The notes below the pieces were generated by a model. The model had not been told where the DNA came from and ran no database searches. It saw nothing but the letters and a program-made list of their open reading frames with translations. A stretch of 64,000 bases of DNA from CAVRTJ01 sp964507185 (lineage in GTDB: Bacteria > Acidobacteriota > UBA4820 > DSQY01): the NCBI GenBank assembly GCA_964507185.1, contig CAZDOY010000012.1:15790-79789 (forward strand), in the 5' to 3' direction. Position numbers and translations under genes: made by a program. Positions 25,636-33,780 of this stretch are shown here, in pieces. Each line of letters opens with the position of its first letter. Positions within the stretch are counted from its first letter, which is position 1.

Positions 25636-26321
25636 TCGCCCTCGAAAACGTCTGGCGCGTGTACCAGGTCGGCGACGCGGAGGTCAACGCTCTCAAGGAT
25701 GTCAATCTCACGATCCGCGAGGGGGAACACGTGGCGCTCGTGGGGCCTTCTGGGTCGGGAAAGTCCACCCTGTTGCACATCGTGGGGTGCCTCGACCGGC
25801 CGACACGGGGACGTTATATCTTCGATGACCGGGATGCGAACGCACTCAACGAAGCGGAACGATCAAGCCTTCGGCAGCATCGCATCGGCTTCGTCTTCCA
25901 GTTCTTTCATCTGCTCGCGAGGTTGACGGCGTTGGGGAACGTCGAATTGCCCATGCTGTTCGCAGGTGTTTCGAGCGAGGAACGGCGGGCAAAAGCCCTC
26001 CGGGCTCTGGAATCCGTCGGCCTGGCGCGGCGTGCCCAGCATCGGCCGGACCAGCTCTCCGGAGGCGAGAGACAGCGTGTGGCCATCGCACGCGCGGTGG
26101 TCATGGGACCGTCCGTCCTTCTCGCGGACGAGCCGACCGGGAACCTGGACAGGACTTCGGCGCTCGAGGTTATGGACCTGCTGGAGGCCATGAACGCGCG
26201 GGGACTCACGCTGGTGGTCGTGACGCACGATCCTGCCATCGCGGAGCGCGCCAGGCGCGTGGTGCGCATGTCCGACGGCGAGGTCGTGCCGGAGGACGGT
26301 AAGGGAGCGGCGGGAGGCTGA
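25632..26321 (+). CDS. MacB/LolD-type ABC transporter ATPase
   Basis: A 229-residue ATPase with Walker A GPSGSGKST, Q-loop in FVFQFFHL, signature LSGGERQR, Walker B LLADEPTGN and switch His in VVTHD. The EPTGNLD phrase and the size are typical of the LolD/MacB/FtsE group. GTG start overlaps the adaptor gene. Energises the permease pair encoded downstream (mechanotransmission-type transporter by family knowledge). Confidence 0.94.
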   Translation: MIALENVWRVYQVGDAEVNALKDVNLTIREGEHVALVGPSGSGKSTLLHIVGCLDRPTRGRYIFDDRDANALNEAERSSLRQHRIGFVFQFFHLLARLTALGNVELPMLFAGVSSEERRAKALRALESVGLARRAQHRPDQLSGGERQRVAIARAVVMGPSVLLADEPTGNLDRTSALEVMDLLEAMNARGLTLVVVTHDPAIAERARRVVRMSDGEVVPEDGKGAAGG

Positions 26322-26357
26322 GGCAAGGGCGGCAGGAGAACGTTCCGGAGCAGATTC

Positions 26358-27557
26358 ATGAACCCCCTCGATGTTGTTCGATTCGCGGCCGGCGCCCTGT
26401 CGGGTCACCGGCTCAGGACGGCCCTTTCCATATCCGGCGTCGCGGTGGGCGTCGCGGCCGTCGTGGCCCTGACGGCCATGGGGGAGGGCGCCCGGCGCTA
26501 CGTCACGCAGGAGTTCACGGCGCTCGGTTCGAACCTGCTCATCCTGATTCCCGGCAAGGTCGAGACGACCGGGGCTGCGCCTTTCGGAGGTGTCACACAC
26601 GACCTGACGCTGGCGGACTACCAGGCCGTCGTCACGCGGGTGCCCATGGTTCGGATGGCGGCGCCCATGGCCGTCGGCAACGAAACCGTGCAGTTCGGCG
26701 ATCGGGGCCGTTCCGTGCCCGTCCTGGGTACCACGTCTCAGTTTCTCACCGTCCGGCACCTGCAGATGGGGTCCGGGCGCTTTCTCCCACCCAGGGACCC
26801 GGAGGCGGGCGGCAACGAGATGGTGCTCGGCGTCAAGGTGGCGAGGGAGCTGTTCGGTTCGGAAAGTCCGCTCGGGCACGTCGTTCGCATGGGTGCATGG
26901 CGGTTCCGTGTCGTGGGCATTCTGGCCCCCAGGGGGCGCTCACTGGGCTTCGACATGGACGATGCGGTGATGATTCCCGTGCAGACGGTCATGAGCGCTT
27001 TCGACCGGAACAGCCTTTTCCGCATACTCATAGAGGTGCGCTCGCGCGGCGAGATGGATGCCGCAAAGGCGGCGGTTCTCAAGCTCATGAAAGAACGGCA
27101 CCGGGCGGAGGACGTGACTGTGATCACCCAGGACGCAGTTCTGTCCGCCTTCTCGGCGATTCTGCGGGCGCTCACCCTCGCGCTCGCAGGCATCGCAAGT
27201 ATCTCCCTTGCGGTGGCGGGCGTGGGGATCATGAACCTCATGCTGGTGGCCGTGTCGGAGCGGCGCGCGGAAATCGGCCTGCTCAAGGCCCTGGGGGCGA
27301 CGAACCGTCAGGTCCTTTCGACCTTTCTGGCGGAAGCCCTTCTTCTCTCTGCAACGGGAGGCCTCGCGGGCCTCGCATTCGGTTTCGCGGCCGTGCGGAT
27401 TCTCGTCCACGTCTATCCCGAATTTCCCGCATCGCCCCCCGCCTGGGCCGTCGCGGCGTCGCTGGGCCTGGCGATCTTTGTGGGCGCAGGTTTCGGCCTC
27501 TGGCCGGCCTACAGGGCCACCAGGCTCGACCCGGTCAACGCGCTCGTTCGGAGGTAG
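26358..27557 (+). CDS. FtsX/MacB-type ABC permease 1
   Basis: A 399-residue permease with the MacB layout: first helix (LRTALSISGVAVGVAAVVALTAMG), a large periplasmic domain (about residues 55-265) and three C-terminal helices with VAGVGIMNLMLVAVSERRAEIGLLKALGATNRQV, the conserved MacB_PCD/FtsX phrase. ATG 26358 has GGAG seven bases upstream. It ends one base before the next permease gene begins. Confidence 0.92.
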   Translation: MNPLDVVRFAAGALSGHRLRTALSISGVAVGVAAVVALTAMGEGARRYVTQEFTALGSNLLILIPGKVETTGAAPFGGVTHDLTLADYQAVVTRVPMVRMAAPMAVGNETVQFGDRGRSVPVLGTTSQFLTVRHLQMGSGRFLPPRDPEAGGNEMVLGVKVARELFGSESPLGHVVRMGAWRFRVVGILAPRGRSLGFDMDDAVMIPVQTVMSAFDRNSLFRILIEVRSRGEMDAAKAAVLKLMKERHRAEDVTVITQDAVLSAFSAILRALTLALAGIASISLAVAGVGIMNLMLVAVSERRAEIGLLKALGATNRQVLSTFLAEALLLSATGGLAGLAFGFAAVRILVHVYPEFPASPPAWAVAASLGLAIFVGAGFGLWPAYRATRLDPVNALVRR

Positions 27558-27558
27558 G

Positions 27559-28761
27559 ATGAAACTCCTCGACCTGGCACAGTTCGTTTCCGGTGCGCTC
27601 TACGGCCAGCGCCTTCGTTCGGTGCTGTCGGCGCTGGGCGTGGCCATCGGCGTCGCGGCGGTCGTCCTCCTGACATCCCTGGGAGAGGGCACCCGGTACT
27701 ACATCGTGTCGCAGTTCACCCAGTTCGGGACGAGCCTCATCGGGATAAACCCTGGCAAGGTGAAGACGCTGGGCATCCCGGGCGTTTTCGGCGGCACGAC
27801 CCACCGGCTCTCTATCGACGATGCCGAGTCCCTCCGTCACCTCCCCGACGTGGACGGCGTGGTGCCCGTGGTGATGGGGCAGGGGCGCGTGGAAGCCGGA
27901 ATCCGCGGACGGAACGTCTACATCTACGGCGTGAATCACCAGGCTTCCAGGGTCTGGAAGTTTCCCGTGGCTCAGGGTTCTTTTCTCCCGGACATCGATC
28001 CCCACCGCCGCGGGTCCTTCGCGGTCCTGGGCCCCAAACTGGCCCGGGAAATAATGCCGGGCGAGTCGCCCCTCGGCAAGCGGGTCCGCATCGGGGGCGA
28101 GGGCTTCCTCGTGGTGGGCGTCATGGAACCGAAGGGGCAGTTCCTGGGCTTCGACCTGGACGACTCGGCCTACATCCCCGTGGCCAACGCCATGGACCTT
28201 TTCAACCTGACCGAACTCAACGAGATAGACGTGCTGGCGTCCGGCACGGGGGCCATACCCTCGGTGGTGGACTCCATAAAGGGCGTTCTGACGGCCCGCC
28301 ACAGGGGCAATGACGACTTCACAATCACCACCCAGACGGAAATGCTGGACACCTTCGGCCGGGTGATCAGCATCATCACGGTCGCGGTCACCGCGATAGC
28401 GGCCATCTCCCTCTTCGTCGGCGCCATCGGCATCCTGACCATCATGTGGATCTCGGTCAACGAGAGGACCGGGGAGATCGGCCTCCTGAGGGCGCTGGGT
28501 GTCACAAGGAGTGGCGTGGAAATCCTGTTCCTCTCGGAAGCCGCCCTGCTCGCCCTGGCCGGAGGGCTCGGCGGACTCCTCGCGGGCTACGCGGCGGGCG
28601 CCGTGCTCGCCGCGGCCGTGCCGGGACTGCCCCTAAGGACGCCGCCCGAGGCCGCCGTGGCGGCGCTCGTCATGAGTCTGCTCGTGGGCGTAGCGAGTGG
28701 CTGGCTGCCTGCCCGGCGCGCCGCGAATCTCGATCCCGTCGAGGCCCTCCGGGCGGAATAG
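27559..28761 (+). CDS. FtsX/MacB-type ABC permease 2
   Basis: A 400-residue paralogue of the preceding permease: first helix (LRSVLSALGVAIGVAAVVLLTSLG), periplasmic domain, and C-terminal helices with IGILTIMWISVNERTGEIGLLRALGVTRSGV. ATG 27559 follows GGAGG. Two different permeases with one ATPase suggest a heteromeric MacB-like complex. Substrate unknown; lipoprotein, peptide or antibiotic exporters share this form. Confidence 0.92.
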   Translation: MKLLDLAQFVSGALYGQRLRSVLSALGVAIGVAAVVLLTSLGEGTRYYIVSQFTQFGTSLIGINPGKVKTLGIPGVFGGTTHRLSIDDAESLRHLPDVDGVVPVVMGQGRVEAGIRGRNVYIYGVNHQASRVWKFPVAQGSFLPDIDPHRRGSFAVLGPKLAREIMPGESPLGKRVRIGGEGFLVVGVMEPKGQFLGFDLDDSAYIPVANAMDLFNLTELNEIDVLASGTGAIPSVVDSIKGVLTARHRGNDDFTITTQTEMLDTFGRVISIITVAVTAIAAISLFVGAIGILTIMWISVNERTGEIGLLRALGVTRSGVEILFLSEAALLALAGGLGGLLAGYAAGAVLAAAVPGLPLRTPPEAAVAALVMSLLVGVASGWLPARRAANLDPVEALRAE

Positions 28762-29605
28762 AAAAGTTCCGCACGTTGAAGAAGCAAAGTATCCACCGCA
28801 GAGGTGCCGAAGATGCGGAGAAAAACCGCTGACGAGTTGTGCTTTCGATCGCCAGCGGTCGCGCCGGTGCCTGCGGCACCTTCTGGACGGCCAAACCCGG
28901 GGCATCTCGTGAAGCTCAAGAAAGCGGTCCTTCGCTGGGGCTTCCCGGCTGCCACGGCTCCGGCCGTCCCGCGCTACGCGCCGCGACCTTGAGCAGAAAT
29001 CCCGGGCAGGCTTCTTTCCCCACCCCTTAAAGAGAGCATCGACGGGAGCGGACCATCCGCTTTGTCGGCCTGCGGCGCCCGCATCCTCGACGTACACGAG
29101 TACGACTGCGGTGCGGCCGCCTTGTCCTTCGCGCGCCTGGCCCACTCGCGTCGAGATGCGGCTTCCGATGCAAGCATCGAAAGCCACCGGCAGCGTTCCA
29201 GCGAGCAGAAAAGTAAAAAGGGGAGAGGGCAGAGGAAAGGCGTCAGGCGGTATGCCTCGGGAGGGGCCGGGCGAGTTTTTCTACTGCAATCGTGCAGGTT
29301 CCGGCCAGCGCGACACCCAAGCTCTGAGTCCAGCTTTCAGGGGGTTGGACTTGGCGCGACCGTCGGTCGTCAAGGGCACAACTTCCCGACGGCTTTCTTC
29401 TGCGACCTCCGCGCCTCCGCGGTTTATTTGAGTGATCGAGTGATTGCGCATACGGCGCGGTGAAGGGGCTAGGAGTTAAGGGTGAAGGCGCGTGCAGGCC
29501 TTCGAAGGCCTCCTGTCCTTCGTAGTTAAATCCGAAATCCCAATTCCCAAATCCAAAATCTCCCTTCTCACCGCCTCACTGTCTCACTGTGGGAAACAGA
29601 ACGGG
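28762..29605. repeat. Mosaic intergenic repeat island 3 (844 bases, no gene)
   Basis: From left to right: a CCGCAGAGG...GATGCGGAG unit (28795-28825) of the widely dispersed 'cacagaggcgcagag' kind; a divergent repeat (about 28965-29185) whose core 29041-29185 recurs inverted at 63568-63714; an AGTGATCGAGTGATT unit (29430-29446); the 55-base unit 29455-29509 shared with 7841-7895; and ATCCGAAATCCCAATTCCC units (29530-29570). No reading frame here looks coding. Confidence 0.82.
29041..29185 (+). repeat. Dispersed 145-bp repeat, copy A
   Basis: Matches the reverse complement of 63568-63714 over its whole length, about 85% by eye with short indels, and ends in a hairpin (GGCTTCCGATGC / GCATCGAAAGCC). 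Substitutions fall on all codon positions and an indel changes frame, so it is not protein-coding. Confidence 0.85.
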
Positions 29606-30691
29606 TTAGAAGACGAGGTTGAAGAGGTAGCCGACGACGAGGATGCCGATCCCGACGACGACGATGAAAGCTCCGATGAGCTTGGGCTTTAGGACCTTGC
29701 GGAGGATGACGGTTTCGGGCAGGGAAAGGCCGATGACGGCCATCATGAACGCGAGGACCGTTCCCAGTGCGGCGCCCTTTTCCATCAGGGCCTGGACGAT
29801 CGGAATGATGCCCGCGGCGTTCGAGTACATGGGGATTCCGATCAGGACGGCCAGGGGGACGGCCCACCAGGCGCTCTTGCCCATGAGGTGGGCCATGAAG
29901 TCCTGCGGTACGTACCCGTGAATGCCTGCTCCCACTGCGATGCCGGCGAGCACGTAGGGCCAGACGCGGCCCACGATGTCCTTGACCGCGTCCGTTCCGG
30001 CTCGGATTCGCTCGGGCCATGTCAGACCATCTTCCTGTTCAGCGCCCTGGCTCACGGGCATTTCGTAGACCCAGTCCTCCACGTATTTTTCGAGCTTCAT
30101 CCGGCCGATGGCCCACCCGGCGAAGACGGCGATGAAGAGGCCCGTGCTCGCATAGAGCAACGTGACCTTCCAGCCGAACAGGCCGAACAGCAGGACGATG
30201 GCCACCTCGTTCACCATGGGCGAGGCCACGAGGAAGGAGAAGGTCACGCCGAGGGGGACGCCCGCCGTCACGAAGCCGATGAAGAGCGGCACGGCGGAGC
30301 AGGAGCAGAATGGTGTCGGGACGCCCAGTATGGCGGCGAGGACGTTCCCCACGGATTCTCTCCTCCCCGCGAGGATCCTGCGGGTCCGCTCAGGCGTGAA
30401 GAAGGTCCTGAGGATGCCAACGCCGAAGACGACGAGCAGGAGGAGCATGAGCACCTTGGGCGATTCGAAGACGAAGAATTCGACGGCCGACCCGATGCGG
30501 GTGTCCGCGGACAGCCCCAGCAGGCGGTAGGTGAACCACTTGGCGACGGGTTCGAGGGCCAGGTACGACAGCACCCATGCGGCAAGGACCGGCAGGGCCC
30601 ACAGCAGGTAGCGCCCAAGCCCCGGCGGGCGTCCTTTCTTCTCTTTCTCGTCGGCCGGCTGTTCCAGGCCCTGTTCCACTTCCAGCGACAT
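29606..30691 (-). CDS. arsP: ArsP-like permease (DUF318), organoarsenical efflux candidate
   Basis: A 361-residue inner-membrane permease with about eight helices. The family hallmark TPFCSCSAVPLFIGF and the second conserved block GIPMYSNAAGIIPI are present. Characterised ArsP proteins export trivalent methylated or aromatic arsenicals. Here it is the last gene of arsR-trx-fmdE-like-arsP, six bases after the preceding stop, and lies next to a second operon with arsM, whose product would be its substrate. A cytoplasmic loop in the middle (VYEMPVSQGAEQEDGLTWP) separates the two halves. Confidence 0.85.
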   Translation of the reverse strand: MSLEVEQGLEQPADEKEKKGRPPGLGRYLLWALPVLAAWVLSYLALEPVAKWFTYRLLGLSADTRIGSAVEFFVFESPKVLMLLLLVVFGVGILRTFFTPERTRRILAGRRESVGNVLAAILGVPTPFCSCSAVPLFIGFVTAGVPLGVTFSFLVASPMVNEVAIVLLFGLFGWKVTLLYASTGLFIAVFAGWAIGRMKLEKYVEDWVYEMPVSQGAEQEDGLTWPERIRAGTDAVKDIVGRVWPYVLAGIAVGAGIHGYVPQDFMAHLMGKSAWWAVPLAVLIGIPMYSNAAGIIPIVQALMEKGAALGTVLAFMMAVIGLSLPETVILRKVLKPKLIGAFIVVVGIGILVVGYLFNLVF

Positions 30692-30697
30692 GCGAGG

Positions 30698-31444
30698 TCA
30701 TTCTCCTCTGGCGCACCGCGCCTTGACGGCATCGGCGCGGACCGCCCCGATCTCGTAGGCAAACGAAGGCAGCGTTTTCAGGCTGAACACCGCCTGGGGC
30801 GGTTTTGACAGCACAGTTTCCGAGTACCTGATCTGCAAGGCCTGCACACGTTGGATGAGGGGCCTGTCACAGCCCTCCGACCGGAGTTTCTCTTCCAGGC
30901 CGGGCAGGTTGTCGGGTTTGATGCCCTTCCTGAGGCTCACGACGACCGTCTTGCCGGTGGACCGCCGGTGCAGGATCCACGTGTCCCCGAGGCTCTTGTC
31001 TATGATCAGCGTGTGATATCGCGCCCTTGCTCCGGTCAGGTAGGCGGCCGCGTCGCCGTAACAGGGCGAGGCGTTGACGGCGGCGGCGACATCCGTTCTA
31101 ACCACGACGCCGTTCGGAAAGAGCGCGTGCAGGCCGTAGGCGATTCCCGCAGAGGCCGTCACCAGCCCGTCGCAGGGATGGCCGTGGTATCGCACCAGGT
31201 CCTCGAGCCTCACCGTCTGGGTCTTTGCGGCCAGCGGACCGAGGCTCGACTCCGTATCGAGGACCTTCACGACGGGCGCGTAGGGCTCGGCACACAGGAC
31301 GGACAGCGGCGCAGGACCGCCTTCGGCCTTTCCGCGCGGAGCGCTTGCGGCGAGAACCGTCACCGTCGCGACCAGGAGGAACAGTCCCGCGCTGTGGATC
31401 CCGCCGGCCGCTGGAGGGCGGCGTCCGTTCCGATCCGTCCTCAT
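30698..31444 (-). CDS. Exported FmdE-like protein
   Basis: A 248-residue protein with a signal peptide or anchor (SAGLFLLVATVTVLAASAP) followed by a FmdE-type domain: YHGHPCDGLVTASAGIAYG matches the HGHxCxG motif, and ASPCYGDAAAYLTGARARYHTLIIDKSLGD matches the second metal-site block of FmdE proteins. The C-terminal zinc ribbon of many FmdE proteins is absent. Starts with ATG 31444, overlapping the thioredoxin-like gene by four bases (ATGA). An exported FmdE domain in an ArsP operon is unusual; possible thiol/metal-binding role is inference. Confidence 0.75.
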   Translation of the reverse strand: MRTDRNGRRPPAAGGIHSAGLFLLVATVTVLAASAPRGKAEGGPAPLSVLCAEPYAPVVKVLDTESSLGPLAAKTQTVRLEDLVRYHGHPCDGLVTASAGIAYGLHALFPNGVVVRTDVAAAVNASPCYGDAAAYLTGARARYHTLIIDKSLGDTWILHRRSTGKTVVVSLRKGIKPDNLPGLEEKLRSEGCDRPLIQRVQALQIRYSETVLSKPPQAVFSLKTLPSFAYEIGAVRADAVKARCARGE

Positions 31445-31692
31445 CGTTCCGCCCCCGCGTCCTTCAACCATTTGGTGATGGCGGCTTCGTCGGGCACCTT
31501 GCCCTGAGAGATGACCTCGTCGTTCACTATTAGGCCCGGCGTGGTCATGACGCCCGCGGCGGCGATGTCCTTGAAGTCGGTGAGCTTGAGGAGCGTGGCC
31601 TCGCACCGCATGGTTTCGAGGACGGTCTTAACCCTCCTCTCGAGTTCGTGGCAGTTCCGGCAGCCAGGGCCGGCGATTTTGATGGTCAGCAT
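31441..31692 (-). CDS. Thioredoxin-like redox-active disulfide protein
   Basis: An 83-residue thioredoxin-fold protein with active-site CRNC (GPGCRNCHEL) and cis-Pro block MTTPGLIVND. Often found beside ArsP/DUF318 permeases and ArsR regulators, as here. It overlaps the FmdE-like start by four bases. Paralogue of the protein at 22420-22677. Likely acts as a thiol reductant or arsenic/metal carrier for the permease (inference). Confidence 0.85.
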   Translation of the reverse strand: MLTIKIAGPGCRNCHELERRVKTVLETMRCEATLLKLTDFKDIAAAGVMTTPGLIVNDEVISQGKVPDEAAITKWLKDAGAER

Positions 31693-31987
31693 GAGAACCC
31701 CCGTAATGAAAGGTCTAAGGCCTGAGGCCGAAAGGCTAAATGCGGAAGACGAAAGGGACTGCAGTTAAGGGTAAGGGGCAAAGGGTAAAGGACTGACTGC
31801 AGTAGCTTTGCCGTTGCAGCGGCCGACGGGAGCCAGGAGAGACCTTCACTTCTTGACTCTTCGCCCTTAACGGCGCCGCAGGCGCAAGGGATTTGGGATT
31901 TAAAAGACGGTTCGGGACGGGCCTTCGAAGACCGCCTAACCAACTGCTCGAGTTATCCCGGTACCCCATGTCTACGGTCATACTTGA
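31693..31987. repeat. Mosaic intergenic repeat island 4
   Basis: Lies inside the operon between arsR and the thioredoxin-like gene. It holds AGTTAAGGGTAAGGGGCAAAGGG units (31763-31790), a unit at about 31871-31937 that is an inverted copy of 7883-7944 including GGGATTTGGGATTTAAAAG and CCTTCGAAG, and TGATCACTCGGTCACTCGATCA (31984-32005), which runs into the 3' end of the arsR gene. Confidence 0.8.
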
Positions 31988-32296
31988 TCACTCGGTCACT
32001 CGATCACCATTCCCCCCGCAGGCGCAGGGCAGGCCGGCGGCGGTCAGGATTGTCCGTACCCTCGGATCCACAACCCGATAGAAGACCATGGTGCCCTCCC
32101 GCTCGTCTTCGATGTAGCCGTGCCCCCTGAGTATGGCCAGGTGGCGCGAGAGAGTCGGCTGGGGGACGTCCAGTTCCGGAAGCATTCGGCACACGCACTG
32201 GCGGTCTTCCCTCAGAAGCAGGCACAGAATCCGGAGGCGGATGGGGTGCCCCAGGTCCCTGAAGAGCCTTGCCCGTTCCTTGAGTGCGTCAGCCAT
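31988..32296 (-). CDS. arsR: ArsR-family arsenite-responsive repressor 1
   Basis: A 102-residue winged-helix repressor. The CVC arsenite-binding motif sits at the start of the DNA-reading region (DRQCVCRMLPELDVPQPTLSRHL), and the wing is YIEDEREGTMVFYRVV. ATG 32296 has GGAGG five bases upstream. It should control itself and the trx-fmdE-arsP genes, although a 295-base repeat island now separates it from them. The C-terminal CAC and the final residues are encoded by repeat-like sequence, so the tail may have been altered by the repeat. Confidence 0.9.
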   Translation of the reverse strand: MADALKERARLFRDLGHPIRLRILCLLLREDRQCVCRMLPELDVPQPTLSRHLAILRGHGYIEDEREGTMVFYRVVDPRVRTILTAAGLPCACGGNGDRVTE

Positions 32297-32314
32297 AAGT
32301 CCTCCAATAATTAA

Positions 32315-32342
32315 AATATATGAATAAGCGAATAAATGTCAA
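32315..32342 (-). promoter_or_regulatory. Promoter of arsR-trx-fmdE-arsP operon
   Basis: Minus strand TTGACA (32337-32342), 16 bases, TATATT (32315-32320). The spacer contains the direct repeat GAATAA-gc-GAATAA, a possible ArsR-type operator region. The twelve bases TGTCAAGCCCCG covering the -35 are identical to those of the second arsR promoter. Confidence 0.75.
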
Positions 32343-32494
32343 GCCCCGCAGGACCTCACGCCTCGACCGTGCCGCAATCCTTCAAAGTCAGGAGGAGACC
32401 CGGCCGCGATGGCGCCTTCCGCCCTCCGCCTCCGGGGCCTTCATCCTTCTCCTGCTCGACACCGCGGGCCGCGCTCGTCTTTTCGGCAATCGTA

Positions 32495-33334
32495 TCAAGA
32501 CAGGGACTTGAAGGCCCGCACCTTCAGGCTGAGGACGGACTCGGCCGCCTCCTCCATGTCCGCCTTGCTTATGCCCTCGCCGGCGAGAACGGCCTGTTCC
32601 GAGGCGTCAGGGTTGCTCGACCCGATCGGGTACCTGCCCTCGGCGACGACCTCCACGTTCTCAAACCCGGCGGCGCGTATGGCCGCGAGGTAGTCCTCGC
32701 GAAGCATGGCGCCGGAGATGCAGCCCGCGTAGGCTTCCACCGAACGTCGAACGCTGTCCGGCAAAGGCCCCGTGAGGACCAGGTCCGAGACCATCAGCCG
32801 GCCGCCGGGTTTGAGCACCCGGTAGGCCTCGGCGAAGACGCGGGGCTTGTCGGGAGAGAGGTTGATGACGCAGTTGGAGATCACGATGTCGGCCGCGTTA
32901 TCGGCCACGGGCAGGTTTTCGATTTCGCCGAGCCGAAACTCGACGTTTCCGAAGCCGCCCTTTTCGGCGTTTTTCCGCGCCTTGTCCAGCATGGCGTGCG
33001 TCATGTCCACACCGATGACACGGCCCTCCGGCCCGACCCGGTTCGCCGACAGGAAGCAGTCGAAGCCGGCCCCCGAGCCGAGGTCCACGACCACCTCGCC
33101 GGGCTTGAGCGAGGCCAGGGCCACAGGATTTCCGCATCCGAGCCCCAGGTTCGCGCCGTCGGGCACTTCGGCCAGTTCACCGTCGCCGTAACCCACGAGT
33201 CTGCTCATGGCGTCGGGGACGATGTCCGGTGAGCAGCACCCCGCTGCGGACGAAGGCCCGCAACAGGAACCCTGCTTCTCGGCGATGGAGGCGTAGTGTT
33301 CCATGACGGATTTCTTTATGTTTTGTTCAGGCAT
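32495..33334 (-). CDS. arsM: Arsenite S-adenosylmethionine methyltransferase
   Basis: A 279-residue cytoplasmic enzyme that methylates As(III) using SAM. Recognised by NLGLGCGNPVALASLKPGE, SAM-binding VVDLGSGAGFD, ISNCVINLSPDK and EAYAGCISGAM, which carry the arsenic-binding cysteines. N-terminal CC pairs (GSCCG, GCCSPD) are also typical. ATG 33334 has AAGGAG upstream and overlaps the end of arsC by 19 bases. It is last in the arsR-ACR3-arsC-arsM operon; its product, methylarsenite, is the known type of substrate of ArsP encoded nearby. Confidence 0.95.
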   Translation of the reverse strand: MPEQNIKKSVMEHYASIAEKQGSCCGPSSAAGCCSPDIVPDAMSRLVGYGDGELAEVPDGANLGLGCGNPVALASLKPGEVVVDLGSGAGFDCFLSANRVGPEGRVIGVDMTHAMLDKARKNAEKGGFGNVEFRLGEIENLPVADNAADIVISNCVINLSPDKPRVFAEAYRVLKPGGRLMVSDLVLTGPLPDSVRRSVEAYAGCISGAMLREDYLAAIRAAGFENVEVVAEGRYPIGSSNPDASEQAVLAGEGISKADMEEAAESVLSLKVRAFKSLS

Positions 33335-33780
33335 CGGGCCTTCTCCTTTTCGGGTTCAAACAGATTCCGCCGGACGAGCTCGACGATCCGCTCTCTTATG
33401 ATCTCGCGCGTCTCCCGGAATTTTCTGAGTGCGAGGGTGCCTTCGGTTCCGTAGATCACGGGATCGGCGATGGACTCATGAACCTCCGCGGCCGCACCGG
33501 GCAGGTGCGGGCATACTTCCCTGGCGTGGTCGCAGACGGTGACGACCAGATCGAACGGCGCGTCCAGGAACTCGGCCACGGACTTGCTCCTCTGGCCCGA
33601 GATATCCACGCCGGCCTCCTTCATGACGCGGATGGCCATCGGGTGCACGTAGCAGGGCATCGTGCCCGCCGAATGGACTTCCACACGGTTGCCGAGGTCG
33701 TGCCTTATCCACCCCTCGGCCATCTGTGACCGGCAGGAGTTCCCGGTGCAGAGCACGAGCACGCGTTTCTTCTTTTCCAC
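33316..33780 (-). CDS. arsC: Arsenate reductase, thioredoxin-coupled (LMW phosphatase type)
   Basis: A 154-residue enzyme reducing As(V) to As(III). Nucleophile Cys11 in the P-loop CTGNSCRS, with resolving Cys83 and Cys90 in VCDHAREVCP, the same triad spacing as staphylococcal pI258 ArsC. GTG start at 33780 overlaps the ACR3 stop by one base (TAGTG). Product arsenite is then exported by ACR3 or methylated by ArsM. Confidence 0.95.
   Translation of the reverse strand: MEKKKRVLVLCTGNSCRSQMAEGWIRHDLGNRVEVHSAGTMPCYVHPMAIRVMKEAGVDISGQRSKSVAEFLDAPFDLVVTVCDHAREVCPHLPGAAAEVHESIADPVIYGTEGTLALRKFRETREIIRERIVELVRRNLFEPEKEKARCLNKT

Noticed and set aside
30000..31500. Plus-strand frames opposite the arsP and FmdE-like genes
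   Set aside because: They have no family motifs and are antisense shadows of the well-supported minus-strand genes.
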